A stretch of 17,717 nt of DNA from an uncultured Lactobacillus sp. (GCA_945281075.1 CALYQE010000029.1:1-17717), one strand, 5' to 3'; shown: positions 6,747 to 14,458, counted from the first letter of the stretch. Made by a program: numbers and translations. Notes: generated by a model not told the origin, from the letters alone.

Positions 6747-7527
6747 TTTGTTTCCCTTTTCCTTCCTGCCAAATGCCAAACTTATTCACTAAAAAATCAA
6801 CTAACGAATATGCCATGATAAAAGAAACATTGCCACTAGCAGTGAATTTTACCGTTGGATAGTAAAAATTATAATCAGATAAAGATGCTAATTTATTTTG
6901 TTTCAAATCAGTAAATGACACATAGCGAAACTTGTTATTAAATAATTCAAACTTGCTTAATTCATCGTTAATTTCTTTGTTGTCGCCAGTATAAGAAATG
7001 ATAAAAAGCAGGTCACCTTTTTTGGCAATTTTGCCCACCATTTCCAATTCACTAATGGCGGCCGGTAAAACAATCGAAGAAATCCCAAAGAGCAGCAGCT
7101 CATGTGACAGATAATTAGAAAGCATTTGCTGAATCCATCCAGTTGAATAGATATAAACATTATTTGCTTGGCTCAATTTAGTAAAAAAGCCGTCTAAATC
7201 AAGCGATTTGACATATTTTTGCAAATTCTCGGTTTCTTTTGCCAAATCCGCAGCAAAATTGTTCGCATAAATCTTTTCTTGATTTTTCTGCTTGTCTTCA
7301 AGATAAACTTCATTTAAATAAAACTTTAGTTCAGTATATCCGGTTAAGCCCAAGTGCTTACACAAACGAAAAATTGCTGATTTAGAAACATACAACTTAG
7401 CTGATAACTGTTGCAGACTTAAAGTGCGACATGATTCGGCATTATTTAAAACAAATTGAATGATTCTAATTTCAGAATCATTCAATTTACTACTATTGTG
7501 GTAGACTAAATACTTTAATTTTGACAT
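6736..7527 (-). CDS. RpiR/MurR-family transcriptional regulator of the alpha-glucoside PTS operon
   Basis: This 263-residue protein has the two-part RpiR layout. The N-terminal winged-helix HTH_6 domain spans about 1-80 (LSLQQLSAKLYVSKSAIFRL at 36-55, then KHLGLTGYTELKFYL). The C-terminal SIS sugar-phosphate-binding domain spans about 108-245 (VYIYSTGW at 124-131, LLFIISYTGDNKEI at 173-186). The family binds inverted repeats such as TGAAA-N4/5-TTTCA and senses phosphorylated sugars; the B. subtilis relative MalR/GlvR activates its maltose PTS operon. A good TGAAA-TTTT-TTTCA repeat lies upstream of the operon promoter here. The ATG at 7527 has GGAG 9 nt upstream. The gene is 80 nt downstream of the permease gene and overlaps the next membrane-protein gene by 11 nt. 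Confidence 0.9.
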   Translation of the reverse strand: MSKLKYLVYHNSSKLNDSEIRIIQFVLNNAESCRTLSLQQLSAKLYVSKSAIFRLCKHLGLTGYTELKFYLNEVYLEDKQKNQEKIYANNFAADLAKETENLQKYVKSLDLDGFFTKLSQANNVYIYSTGWIQQMLSNYLSHELLLFGISSIVLPAAISELEMVGKIAKKGDLLFIISYTGDNKEINDELSKFELFNNKFRYVSFTDLKQNKLASLSDYNFYYPTVKFTASGNVSFIMAYSLVDFLVNKFGIWQEGKGKQNDQ

Positions 7528-7577
7528 TGATACGCTCCATATAAAATAATTACTTTAATATAGTAAGCTTATTCTTA

Positions 7578-7605
7578 TTTATAAAGCGCTCATTTAAATT
7601 GTAAG
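7578..7605 (-). promoter_or_regulatory. Possible internal promoter before the RpiR-family gene
   Basis: On the minus strand CTTACA (RC of 7600-7605), a 16-nt spacer and TATAAA (RC of 7578-7583) sit in the 80-nt gap between the permease and regulator genes. Such a promoter would let the regulator be made without operon induction. It is only a sequence match. Confidence 0.35.
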
Positions 7606-7607
7606 AG

Positions 7608-9221
7608 TCAGCTTTGCTTATAGTCTTCTTTTCGCAATTCCTGCATTGCTTCAAGAACCTGTGCAACGTCAAGTCCAACAATTACTTGGATGGCTTTGCC
7701 ATGATGTACAACACTGATTGCCTTAGCGGCTTTAAATTGTTCATCTGTTCCCATCTTTTCAGGGTCTTTAACCGATACACGTAGACGAGTTGCACACGAA
7801 CTTAGTTCGGTAATATTCTCACTTCCGCCAAGCAGGTCAAGAAAGGCTGTTGCTCTTTCGATGTATGGATTATCATTAACAGTTTGTTGATCCTTTAGGG
7901 CTTTTTTAGCACGATATTCCTGTTTATTTAATAAATGCACTTCTTCACTGTCATCTTCTCGACCTGGAGTTGCATAATCAAATTTTTCAATCATAAACTT
8001 GAAAATAAAGAAGGTAATTGCTGCAAAAATAATTCCTACCGCAAACTGAACCATGTACGTTTGCCAGTGATTAGCCCATAATGGGATCCAATTTTCTGCG
8101 GCAATGTCAATCGCTCCACCTGTGATATTGCCAACAACGCCAAAGCTGAACATAATTGTGTTCATTGTCGCCGAAAGCAGCGAGTAGATTATCCACAATA
8201 CTGGTGCAGCAAATAAATATGTAAAGTCGATCGGCTCGGTAATTCCAGCAAAAAAGGAAGTTAATGCTGCAGGGATCATCAAAGCTGAAGTCTGCTTCTT
8301 TTTATTCTTTTTAGCAGTAGCATAAAAGGCCAGACAAATAATTGGAGCAAGAAAAATTTTCTCATTGCCGTAAAGCTGAAAGCCTAGCTGTGGTGCTAAC
8401 TGCTTTAGCGGTTTAGTGCTTAGTGCATATTGCGACAAATGCTGTAACCAGTATGGCTGCAGGCCATTAGCAACAACTGCTGGTCCATATTGGAACGGAA
8501 TATAAACTAAATGATGCAAGCCAGTTGGAATCAGTACTCGATTTAAGAAATTATAGATCCATATTCCAATGACGCCACTTTTAACAATAAACTGCTGCAG
8601 TTCAGTGATTCCTAACTGAACTTTAGGCCAGCCCCAACAGGTTAGTAGTGCTAGCGGAAGCATTGCAAAGAAGCCAAGAATATAAACATAGGTTGAGCCT
8701 TGAAATGTCCCCAGCCACTCTGGAAGTTTTTTATCGAAATAGCGGTTGTGCAGCCAAATGACCAGACCAGCAACAACTAGTGCACCAATAATACTAGTAT
8801 CAAGCGTCTTGATGCCAGCGATTTCCGTTAAGCCATGATTGGTAGAGTTCTCAACAATTTGAATCTGATCAAATTTGGGAATACCAAAGCTTGCGCCCCA
8901 GTGTTTTAAAATTGCACCGATAAAATAATTGTAGGTTAAATAAGTAATAACAGCTTCCATTGCTGCTCTGCCCTTTGACTTATTGGCCAAACCTATTGGT
9001 AAACCAACCACAAAGAGCAGTGCTTCTTGCTTAAAGACGGTCCAACCGCCTGCACTGATCGTATCCCAAACAGAATTCCAAGTTGTCCCCGGATTAGCAA
9101 TCGAGCCGAAAACAGCTTGATTAGTGAATAAGCTACCTAGTGCAACAACAATTCCAGCAAAAGAGAATAAAAGCACCGGCACAAACATCGCTGCACCAAA
9201 CTTTTGAAACTTCTGCATCAT
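7608..9221 (-). CDS. PTS alpha-glucoside-type EIICB permease
   Basis: This membrane permease takes up a sugar (probably maltose or another alpha-glucoside) and phosphorylates it at C6. The EIIC domain (about 1-415) has about ten hydrophobic segments. It holds the family signatures: FVPVLLFSFAGIVVALG near the N-terminus, GLHHLVYIPF (about 234-243), and AGITEPIDF (325-333) with the Glu that contacts sugar. After a charged linker (about 418-450, many Lys, Gln and Asp), the EIIB domain (about 452-530) carries NITELSSCATRLRV with the phosphorylated Cys476. There is no EIIA domain, so phosphate must come from an EIIA-Glc-type protein elsewhere. A TTG at 9227 would extend the gene by two codons, but ATG 9221 is better spaced (10 nt) from the AGGGG RBS. 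The GH4 gene lies 18 nt upstream. Confidence 0.93.
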   Translation of the reverse strand: MMQKFQKFGAAMFVPVLLFSFAGIVVALGSLFTNQAVFGSIANPGTTWNSVWDTISAGGWTVFKQEALLFVVGLPIGLANKSKGRAAMEAVITYLTYNYFIGAILKHWGASFGIPKFDQIQIVENSTNHGLTEIAGIKTLDTSIIGALVVAGLVIWLHNRYFDKKLPEWLGTFQGSTYVYILGFFAMLPLALLTCWGWPKVQLGITELQQFIVKSGVIGIWIYNFLNRVLIPTGLHHLVYIPFQYGPAVVANGLQPYWLQHLSQYALSTKPLKQLAPQLGFQLYGNEKIFLAPIICLAFYATAKKNKKKQTSALMIPAALTSFFAGITEPIDFTYLFAAPVLWIIYSLLSATMNTIMFSFGVVGNITGGAIDIAAENWIPLWANHWQTYMVQFAVGIIFAAITFFIFKFMIEKFDYATPGREDDSEEVHLLNKQEYRAKKALKDQQTVNDNPYIERATAFLDLLGGSENITELSSCATRLRVSVKDPEKMGTDEQFKAAKAISVVHHGKAIQVIVGLDVAQVLEAMQELRKEDYKQS

Positions 9222-9239
9222 AAGCAATCAACCCCTAAC

Positions 9240-10583
9240 CTAGTTAAGTTCCGGCCAATAAGGCTTATTTACTGGAATCATGTCATCAAGAATTTTTTTC
9301 GCAACCGAAGCATCTGGCACAGTCTTATTAAGTGTAAACGCCTGCCACATTTTGGTGTAAGAATGCTGTTCATATGCATCAACAACCAACTTTTCACAAG
9401 TCTGCTGTTCCATAATCATGCCACGCTCAAATTCACCCGCTTTTCCTGTTGCCATTGCTTGGATACCATCAGCTCCAAACCAGCAAGGAACTTCAACGGT
9501 CGAATCAGGATCAATGTTGGAAATCGCACCATTATTAGGAATATTCGCGAAAAATTTCTCATGAGTGTTGTAAGCAATCGCATGACAAATATCAACAATG
9601 TAATTAGAATGCTCGATGCTTGCTTCCCAAATATTGCCTTTTGCTGTTCCAGCCTCGACAATTCTCGCGCACTCTTCAAAAACAATTTTTTGCCGATATG
9701 CCAAAATTTCGTCGGTTCTGGTGTACTTTGGATTGGCAGTTGCAACTTCATATTGCGGATAATAATAGTATTGCAGATATGTATTAGGCAGAAGATCTGG
9801 ATCAAGATCATAGCAATCTTTTGCCTTCTTGTAGGTTTCTGCCCAGCTTTCTTCTGTTTCCTGATCATAATCTCCGCCAATCCAGTAACCATTTTGTGCA
9901 ATATGGTCCTTCAGCATTGGCATTAAGTCCTTACCCGTCTTTTTGTCGCGAACCTCTTTCCACCAGCCAAAGTGATTCAAGCCATAGTAGTTGACGTCTA
10001 AATCGTGGTAATCATTCAGTCCACAGATGTGGGCCATTCTAGTCATAATTGCAACCGGCATATCACAGATATTGATGATTCTTGAGTTTGGCCTTAACCG
10101 GCGGCAAGCTTCAGCAACAATTGCAATAGTATTAGAATAGTTAATCATCCAAGCATCTGGCGAGTACTTTTCCATCCAATCAATGATCTCAATAATTGCT
10201 GGAATTGAACGTAAGCCGTAAGCCATGCCCCCCGGTCCGGTTGTTTCTTGTCCATTAACACCATATTTTAGCGGGATTTTTTCGTCATAGCTGCGCATTT
10301 CATACTTGCCGACCCTGATTGAGCCCATGACAAAGTCAACGTCAGTAAATGCTTCTTTAGGATCAGTAGTATATGAAAATTCAATTTCAGGTGCGCGTTC
10401 TTTCATTATAATCGCACACGCATCTCCAATTTTCTTTTGTCTTTGTTCGTCATTATCGTAGAACTTCAGCTTTCTGAGTGGGAAGCGATCCTGATTAGCG
10501 ATCAAGCTTAGTACAAAACCGGGAGTAAAAGTGCTGCCTCCACCGGCAATTACAACAGAATAACGTTTACTATTTTCAGACAT
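9240..10583 (-). CDS. GH4 6-phospho-alpha-glucosidase
   Basis: This 447-residue cytoplasmic GH4 enzyme uses NAD+ and Mn2+ to cleave alpha-glucoside 6-phosphates (for example maltose 6'-phosphate) by a redox elimination mechanism. Visible: the Rossmann motif VVIAGGGSTFTPG (10-22), Asp43 in the YDND turn, NGQETTGPGGMAYGLRSIP (110-128), NYSNTIAIV (148-156), NICDMP with Cys173 and Asp174, and GLNHFGWW with His204. The Cys/Asp/His set matches the Mn-binding Cys171, general-acid Asp172 and metal-ligand His202 of B. subtilis GlvA, and CDMP separates alpha-glucosidases from the beta-glucosidases of GH4. Length is normal. ATG 10583 has AAGGAG 7 nt upstream. It is the first gene of the operon. A precise substrate cannot be fixed from sequence. 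Confidence 0.93.
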   Translation of the reverse strand: MSENSKRYSVVIAGGGSTFTPGFVLSLIANQDRFPLRKLKFYDNDEQRQKKIGDACAIIMKERAPEIEFSYTTDPKEAFTDVDFVMGSIRVGKYEMRSYDEKIPLKYGVNGQETTGPGGMAYGLRSIPAIIEIIDWMEKYSPDAWMINYSNTIAIVAEACRRLRPNSRIINICDMPVAIMTRMAHICGLNDYHDLDVNYYGLNHFGWWKEVRDKKTGKDLMPMLKDHIAQNGYWIGGDYDQETEESWAETYKKAKDCYDLDPDLLPNTYLQYYYYPQYEVATANPKYTRTDEILAYRQKIVFEECARIVEAGTAKGNIWEASIEHSNYIVDICHAIAYNTHEKFFANIPNNGAISNIDPDSTVEVPCWFGADGIQAMATGKAGEFERGMIMEQQTCEKLVVDAYEQHSYTKMWQAFTLNKTVPDASVAKKILDDMIPVNKPYWPELN

Positions 10584-10607
10584 GTTTTTCTCCTTAATGT
10601 TTCAATG

Positions 10608-10617
10608 TCCAATTGGA
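10608..10617. promoter_or_regulatory. 10-bp palindrome TCCAATTGGA in the PTS operon leader
   Basis: TCCAATTGGA is a perfect palindrome in the 5' untranslated region of the GH4 gene, about 25 nt before the ATG. A second perfect palindrome, TAAGCTAGCTTA, lies at 10632-10643. Either could be an operator or a small transcript hairpin. Confidence 0.25.
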
Positions 10618-10631
10618 GTGGTTATTTTTTC

Positions 10632-10643
10632 TAAGCTAGCTTA
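10632..10643. promoter_or_regulatory. 12-bp palindrome TAAGCTAGCTTA just downstream of the PTS operon -10
   Basis: TAAGCTAGCTTA is fully self-complementary and lies about 10-20 nt downstream of the proposed -10 at 10652-10657, about where transcription would start. A repressor bound here would block the operon. The RpiR-family binding repeat is a separate site at 10738-10751. Confidence 0.3.
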
Positions 10644-10651
10644 CTTTTATA

Positions 10652-10680
10652 TTTATATCATTTTTCTTATTCTTTGTATG
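10652..10680 (-). promoter_or_regulatory. Probable promoter of the GH4-EIICB-RpiR operon
   Basis: On the minus strand a weak -35 CATACA (RC of 10675-10680), a 17-nt spacer and a good -10 TATAAA (RC of 10652-10657) lie about 70 nt before the GH4 ATG. A poor -35 fits a promoter that needs an activator, as in the B. subtilis maltose operon. Confidence 0.5.
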
Positions 10681-10689
10681 CGCTTTCTC
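10675..10689 (-). promoter_or_regulatory. Candidate CcpA cre site over the PTS operon -35
   Basis: The minus strand reads GAGAAAGCGCATACA. Against the Bacillus cre consensus WTGNAANCGNWWNCA, it keeps the central AA-N-CG core and the CA end but differs in the first two positions (GA for WT). It overlaps the proposed -35, which would give glucose repression. Confidence 0.45.
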
Positions 10690-10737
10690 AGCAAAGTGAA
10701 GCACCATCCCACAACTTGAAATATCTGGTTCATTTTT

Positions 10738-10751
10738 TGAAAAAAATTTCA
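10738..10751. promoter_or_regulatory. Candidate RpiR-family operator upstream of the PTS operon promoter
   Basis: TGAAA-TTTT-TTTCA (read on the minus strand) is an inverted repeat with perfect 5-bp arms. TGAAA/TTTCA arms are typical for MurR/RpiR-family operators. It lies about 58 nt upstream of the -35, where an activator could sit. The regulator encoded by the third gene of the operon is the obvious partner. Confidence 0.45.
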
Positions 10752-10755
10752 GCAA

Positions 10756-10793
10756 AAAAGTCCAGTTTAGGCATCAACCTAAACTGGACTTTT
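10756..10793. terminator. Strong terminator after the MTRREYR membrane-protein gene
   Basis: AAAAGTCCAGTTTAGG (10756-10771) pairs perfectly with CCTAAACTGGACTTTT (10778-10793) around a 6-nt loop. On the minus strand it is followed by TTTTTT. It lies 12 nt after the stop of the gene at 10806-11738 and shields the PTS operon promoter from read-through. Confidence 0.92.
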
Positions 10794-10805
10794 AACTAAT
10801 GCTTT

Positions 10806-11738
10806 TTATGCGAAACGATCTTTTTTAACTACACGATACACTGAAATAACCAAAACCAACACGGCACAAAGAATTGCAACGTATGCCATTGGGCCAATGC
10901 TGATGGCTGCTTGAGCCTGCTGACTTGCCATGCGGTTTTCAACCGCATACTCAACAATCCACTTCTTGAGCAGCCGCGGTGTTAAAGCAAAACTGATTGT
11001 TGCTACAATCGATGCAACTAGAGCAGTATTTCTGGAATACGGTTCACGAAAAAACTGCGCGAGAACGCAAAAAGCCGGTGCAATCATCAAAAGCAGCATC
11101 CACATGATAATCAGCCTGCCCGCAGAACTATTCATCATCTGAGCACTATTGGTGGCGTAGCGGTATTTTCCCCACAGTTGGCCTCCTGTAAAAGTATTTA
11201 ATAAACTTAAAAGATAGGAGCCCTGCTGACCATAAATGCCGCCACGGTTAGATAAGATGCCTTGAATTACCTGTAAGCCATCGGTTGAACCAGCGGCTGG
11301 AAAATTGACGGTGACCACCTTTTTCATATATGTAGCCAAAAACATCAAAATTGAACCACCAAACTGCAATGCGCGCAGCATATTCAATTTACGCGTGGAC
11401 TGCATTTTAAATTCTAAGCTAAGAACACGGTGCGGGTGGTGGCTATGACCGATCACAAAAATGCCCACTGTAACCACGATTGCCAATACTGCAAGCAGCC
11501 ACCATAATTTAGCCATCACAAAAAAGATTACCAGCACCACAATTGCAACTGCAACGTAAGGGCGATCTGAAAAAATCTCCCAAAAGTTAAGCTTCAGATG
11601 ACGATAATCTGCTCTCGTTGCAGCGGTTGGCTCTTGAACAGCAGTTTTGCGCTCGGCTTGCTTATTTCTTACCGCTGCGCTTTTACCAGCATGCTTTGCA
11701 CGATATTCACGTCTTGTCATGTGCGGATCCTGATTCAT
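10806..11738 (-). CDS. Multi-span membrane protein with N-terminal MTRREYR motif, unknown function
   Basis: This 310-residue protein begins MNQDPHMTRREYRAKHAGKS, a basic cytoplasmic tail of about 55 residues. A pair of close helices follows (YVAVAIVVLVIFFVM and WWLLAVLAIVVTVGIFVIG), then a short His-rich turn (GHSHHPHR). Further helices sit at about 125-140, 210-230, 240-262 and 280-303. Between them is an external-looking segment with GGIYGQQGSYLLSLLNTFTGGQ. I chose ATG 11738 because GGGAGG lies 9 nt upstream; an in-frame start at 11807 would add 23 residues and run across that RBS. The MTRREYR start occurs in several lactobacillus membrane proteins of unknown role, as far as I recall. No enzyme or transporter motif is visible. 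Single gene, ended by the strong terminator. Confidence 0.65.
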   Translation of the reverse strand: MNQDPHMTRREYRAKHAGKSAAVRNKQAERKTAVQEPTAATRADYRHLKLNFWEIFSDRPYVAVAIVVLVIFFVMAKLWWLLAVLAIVVTVGIFVIGHSHHPHRVLSLEFKMQSTRKLNMLRALQFGGSILMFLATYMKKVVTVNFPAAGSTDGLQVIQGILSNRGGIYGQQGSYLLSLLNTFTGGQLWGKYRYATNSAQMMNSSAGRLIIMWMLLLMIAPAFCVLAQFFREPYSRNTALVASIVATISFALTPRLLKKWIVEYAVENRMASQQAQAAISIGPMAYVAILCAVLVLVISVYRVVKKDRFA

Positions 11739-11801
11739 ACCTGTAGCCCTCCCTTTCAGAAATAATATCCTATCACGTTTTGCGCCTGAAATTACGTTAT
11801 T

Positions 11802-11830
11802 TTGCAAATTTTTAGCAAATTTATTATGCT
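11802..11830 (+). promoter_or_regulatory. Promoter of the DHA1-type MFS gene
   Basis: TTGCAA (11802-11807), a 17-nt spacer and TATGCT (11825-11830) lie 56 nt before the TTG start. An overlapping TAAAAT at 11830-11835 is an alternative -10. The inverted repeat at 11810-11834 overlaps the spacer and -10. Confidence 0.55.
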
Positions 11831-11834
11831 AAAA
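11810..11834. promoter_or_regulatory. Inverted repeat TTTTAGCA-N9-TGCTAAAA over the MFS gene promoter
   Basis: TTTTAGCA (11810-11817) and TGCTAAAA (11827-11834) are perfect 8-bp inverted arms with a 9-nt AT-only spacer. The repeat covers the spacer and -10 of the MFS promoter and lies 72 nt upstream of the divergent membrane-protein gene, so one regulator could control either or both. Length and spacing fit a dimeric TetR- or MarR-type repressor, but no such gene is in the window. Confidence 0.45.
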
Positions 11835-11885
11835 TAAAAATGATAGTGCTTTTTAAAAAATTCAAAGTGAAAAGATGAGGTTATT

Positions 11886-13121
11886 TTGAAAAATTCGGAC
11901 AAGTTTCCTGCTGGTTGGCATAAAGCCTTCTATACTTTATGGCTCGGTTGTTTTATTACGGGAATGGGGTATTCAATGACAATGCCCTTCATCTCCCTCT
12001 TTATCGCGGATTTAGGTCACTACACTCAATTACAAGTTAGTCTTTATTCAGGACTGGCATTTGCAATGACCTTCATTGCACAGGCAATTGTTTCACCATA
12101 TTGGGGCAGCTTAGCTGACCGAAAAGGGCGAAAATTAATGTGTATGCGCGCTTCCGGCGTCATGGCTTTAACCATCACTGCCACGGGATTTGCTCCCAAC
12201 GCCATTTACATCATTGTTATGCGGTTTATCCAAGGAGCTTTCTCAGGCTACATCAACAATGCGACTGCATTAATCGCAGGCGAAACGCCACATCAAAAAA
12301 GCGGCTGGGTAATGAGCCAAATGATGACTGCCGGAACCGCTGGAAACTTGGTCGGACCATTACTCGGGGGCGTATTATCAAACTTTTTTGGTAATTGGCT
12401 CGGAGGCGTATGGGGCTACAGAATCCCCTTCTTCATCACCGGTTTTCTAATGGTGCTCGTCTTTTTGGGCTCCACCTTCTTGGTAAAAGAACAATTCACC
12501 CCAATCTCGCGTGAAGAAATGAAGCCAATGCGTGAAATTATCCACACTCTTCCAAATGTTAAGCTGATTGTGGCCATGTTCATTACCACTCTATTAGTTC
12601 AAGCTGCTAATATGTCGATCGATCCCATCGTTTCCTTATACGTTAAGTCAATGATGCCTAATAGTAAAAATATTGCTTTCGTTGCCGGCATTGTCGCCGC
12701 CACACCGGGACTGGGAACGCTTCTTGCCGCCTCACGTATCGGACACAAAATGGATGAAATCGGGCCGTTAAAGATATTGCGAGTGGGTCTGATTGTAGGT
12801 GCCATCTTATTTATTCCAATGGCCCTAACTCATTCTCCTTGGGCTTTGGCTGGCTTACGTTTTCTGCTAGGCATGGCGAGCGCCGCGATGCTGCCGGCAG
12901 CACAAACCGTCCTAACGCTCAATACGCCGCCAGAAAGCTTTGGTCGTATTTTTAGTTATAACCAGTCTTTTCAAGCAGTTGGCTCCGTTTTTGGCTCACT
13001 AATGGGTTCAATTATTTCGGGTGTTTTCAATTATGCGACTGTTTTTTGGACAACAGGAGCAACCTTGCTCATCAATTTTATATTAATTATCTTTTTTAGC
13101 TTGAAAAAAGTTAAGCACTAA
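11886..13121 (+). CDS. DHA1-type MFS multidrug efflux transporter
   Basis: This is a 411-residue permease of 12 predicted membrane helices. MFS motif A is clear in the loop between helices 2 and 3 (GSLADRKGRK, 74-83, with Asp78). The motif-B Arg lies in IIVMRFIQGAFSG (Arg113). Motif C, the antiporter signature, reads AGTAGNLVGPLLGG (149-162). Motif C marks drug/H+ antiporters of the DHA1 group, so proton-driven export of toxic compounds is likely; the substrate cannot be told. The start is TTG at 11886, chosen for GATGAGG 5-8 nt upstream and for the normal N-terminal length before helix 1; no upstream in-frame ATG gives a better fit. It is a single-gene unit with a terminator just after the stop. 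Confidence 0.87.
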   Translation: MKNSDKFPAGWHKAFYTLWLGCFITGMGYSMTMPFISLFIADLGHYTQLQVSLYSGLAFAMTFIAQAIVSPYWGSLADRKGRKLMCMRASGVMALTITATGFAPNAIYIIVMRFIQGAFSGYINNATALIAGETPHQKSGWVMSQMMTAGTAGNLVGPLLGGVLSNFFGNWLGGVWGYRIPFFITGFLMVLVFLGSTFLVKEQFTPISREEMKPMREIIHTLPNVKLIVAMFITTLLVQAANMSIDPIVSLYVKSMMPNSKNIAFVAGIVAATPGLGTLLAASRIGHKMDEIGPLKILRVGLIVGAILFIPMALTHSPWALAGLRFLLGMASAAMLPAAQTVLTLNTPPESFGRIFSYNQSFQAVGSVFGSLMGSIISGVFNYATVFWTTGATLLINFILIIFFSLKKVKH

Positions 13122-13127
13122 GCAGTT

Positions 13128-13164
13128 AAAAAGCCAGATGTTAAAGCAACGTCTGGCTTTTTTA
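13128..13164. terminator. Bidirectional terminator between convergent MFS genes
   Basis: AAAAGCCAGATGTT pairs with AACGTCTGGCTTTT (one T-G wobble) around a short AAAGC loop, followed by T-runs on both strands. It lies 7 nt after the plus-strand MFS stop and directly abuts the end of the minus-strand MFS gene. Confidence 0.88.
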
Positions 13165-13166
13165 AT

Positions 13167-14405
13167 TTAGCTTTGGTTTGTTTTTTTAGTCTTAGTCATG
13201 ACCACTAACGTAATTACAAAAACTATTGCAGTCGCCACTAGCAGTCCGATTACAGCAAAGCTAACATTTGTGGCAGCAATAAGACTGGTGAACAAAGTTG
13301 TCATTAACGGCGCAATGATCAGCAAGATTGTGTTCAACAAGCCAACGGAAGATGATAAAATTTTGCGGTCAACCGTGCTGACCATCCATTGCGTTAATTT
13401 GGGACCGGCGGTGCCGGTGAAAAAGCCGAGCAAGCAGTAAGTAATCAGACAAAAAATAATCTGCTTGCTTAAAACTGCCAGCGAAACCCAAACTGCAGAT
13501 CCTAACGCAAATAAAATAATCACAAAAAGTGAAACTTTTTTAAAAATCATTGTGCCGACAATACTGCCTAAGGCTGAACCAACTGCCATTAGGGCACCAA
13601 TTAGCGCAATCGTAAATGCATATGTTCCAATCACCATGACGTGTTTATTGCCGGCGATCATAATCGACAGCATTGGCTCGATCGTACTTAATATACCATT
13701 TAACAGGGCAATTACTAAAACCGTGGTTAATAAGCCAGTGGCCTTTTTAACCTGCCGATAAGACATGGCGATTGTGGCAAAAAAGCTTTGTTGGTCTACT
13801 TCTTGTTTTAGCGAAGCTTCTTTATTTTTGCGAGCAATACTGAGATAAATTATGCCTGCTAAGACAAAAGTCAAACCATTAATAACTGCCAAACTGGAGT
13901 AAGACATGAATAATAATAAGCCCGAGCCAATAAATTGGGCAATCATCGAAATCACTTGGGATACGCCACTAGTAAAGCCGGTGGCACTAGCAACTTGATC
14001 CTTTTCGACCAGATCCACAATTAAAGGAGTCGCCAGCCCACTAGAATAGGTTCCAGCCGTGTCAGAAATAAAATTAATGACAATCACCATCATCACTAGG
14101 TTCCAGCCGGCAATGTTTTGAGAAAAAAGAAAACCAACTAATAAGTACAGTATTCCTCTAATCATCGCCAGCCAGACGATTTTTTGGTACTTATTGCGCG
14201 TGCGATCGGCCAAATAGCCGCTGACGCTTGAAAGCAATCTGGGTACAGACTCTGAAATAGCAATTAATGACAACGCCAGAGAATAATTTTTAAGCCTGCT
14301 TGCATAAGTCATTAAAGCCAAGTAGAACAGAATGTCACCCGCGCTCGACAAAATGCTAGCAATTGAAAATCTACGATAATACTTATTTTTCAGAAAAACA
14401 TCCAT
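13167..14405 (-). CDS. MFS exporter, MefA/MFS_3-like, divergent from an Rgg regulator
   Basis: This is a 412-residue permease with about 12 hydrophobic segments starting MDVFLKNKYYRRFSIAS. A degenerate MFS motif A is present (SGYLADRTRNKYQK, about 62-75), but there is no DHA1 motif C. That fits the MFS_3 group of exporters such as MefA-like macrolide or siderophore efflux. Substrate unknown. A GTG at 14417 would add four codons, but AGGAG abuts it directly; ATG 14405 is properly spaced from that RBS (about 11 nt), so I prefer it. The pairing with a stand-alone Rgg regulator, divergently transcribed across about 110 bp with a tandem repeat, suggests Rgg controls this gene. The sequence alone cannot say whether it exports a peptide signal, an antibiotic or a metabolite. 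Confidence 0.83.
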   Translation of the reverse strand: MDVFLKNKYYRRFSIASILSSAGDILFYLALMTYASRLKNYSLALSLIAISESVPRLLSSVSGYLADRTRNKYQKIVWLAMIRGILYLLVGFLFSQNIAGWNLVMMVIVINFISDTAGTYSSGLATPLIVDLVEKDQVASATGFTSGVSQVISMIAQFIGSGLLLFMSYSSLAVINGLTFVLAGIIYLSIARKNKEASLKQEVDQQSFFATIAMSYRQVKKATGLLTTVLVIALLNGILSTIEPMLSIMIAGNKHVMVIGTYAFTIALIGALMAVGSALGSIVGTMIFKKVSLFVIILFALGSAVWVSLAVLSKQIIFCLITYCLLGFFTGTAGPKLTQWMVSTVDRKILSSSVGLLNTILLIIAPLMTTLFTSLIAATNVSFAVIGLLVATAIVFVITLVVMTKTKKTNQS

Positions 14406-14458
14406 AAACTTCTTCACTCCTATTATTCATTTGCCAATAAAGTAATTATATTTGTGTT

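Noticed and set aside
6264..6779. Longer start for the four-span membrane protein
   Set aside because: The extra 11 residues are polar and lie inside the regulator gene; the internal ATG at 6746 has a well-placed AAAAGGG.
7584..7597. AGCGCTT-containing stretch before the RpiR gene considered as a cre site
   Set aside because: Only the central core matches; both TG and CA ends of the cre consensus are missing.
9204..9926. 240-residue open frame on the plus strand within the GH4 gene
   Set aside because: It is antisense to a complete, motif-rich GH4 enzyme and encodes no recognisable domain.
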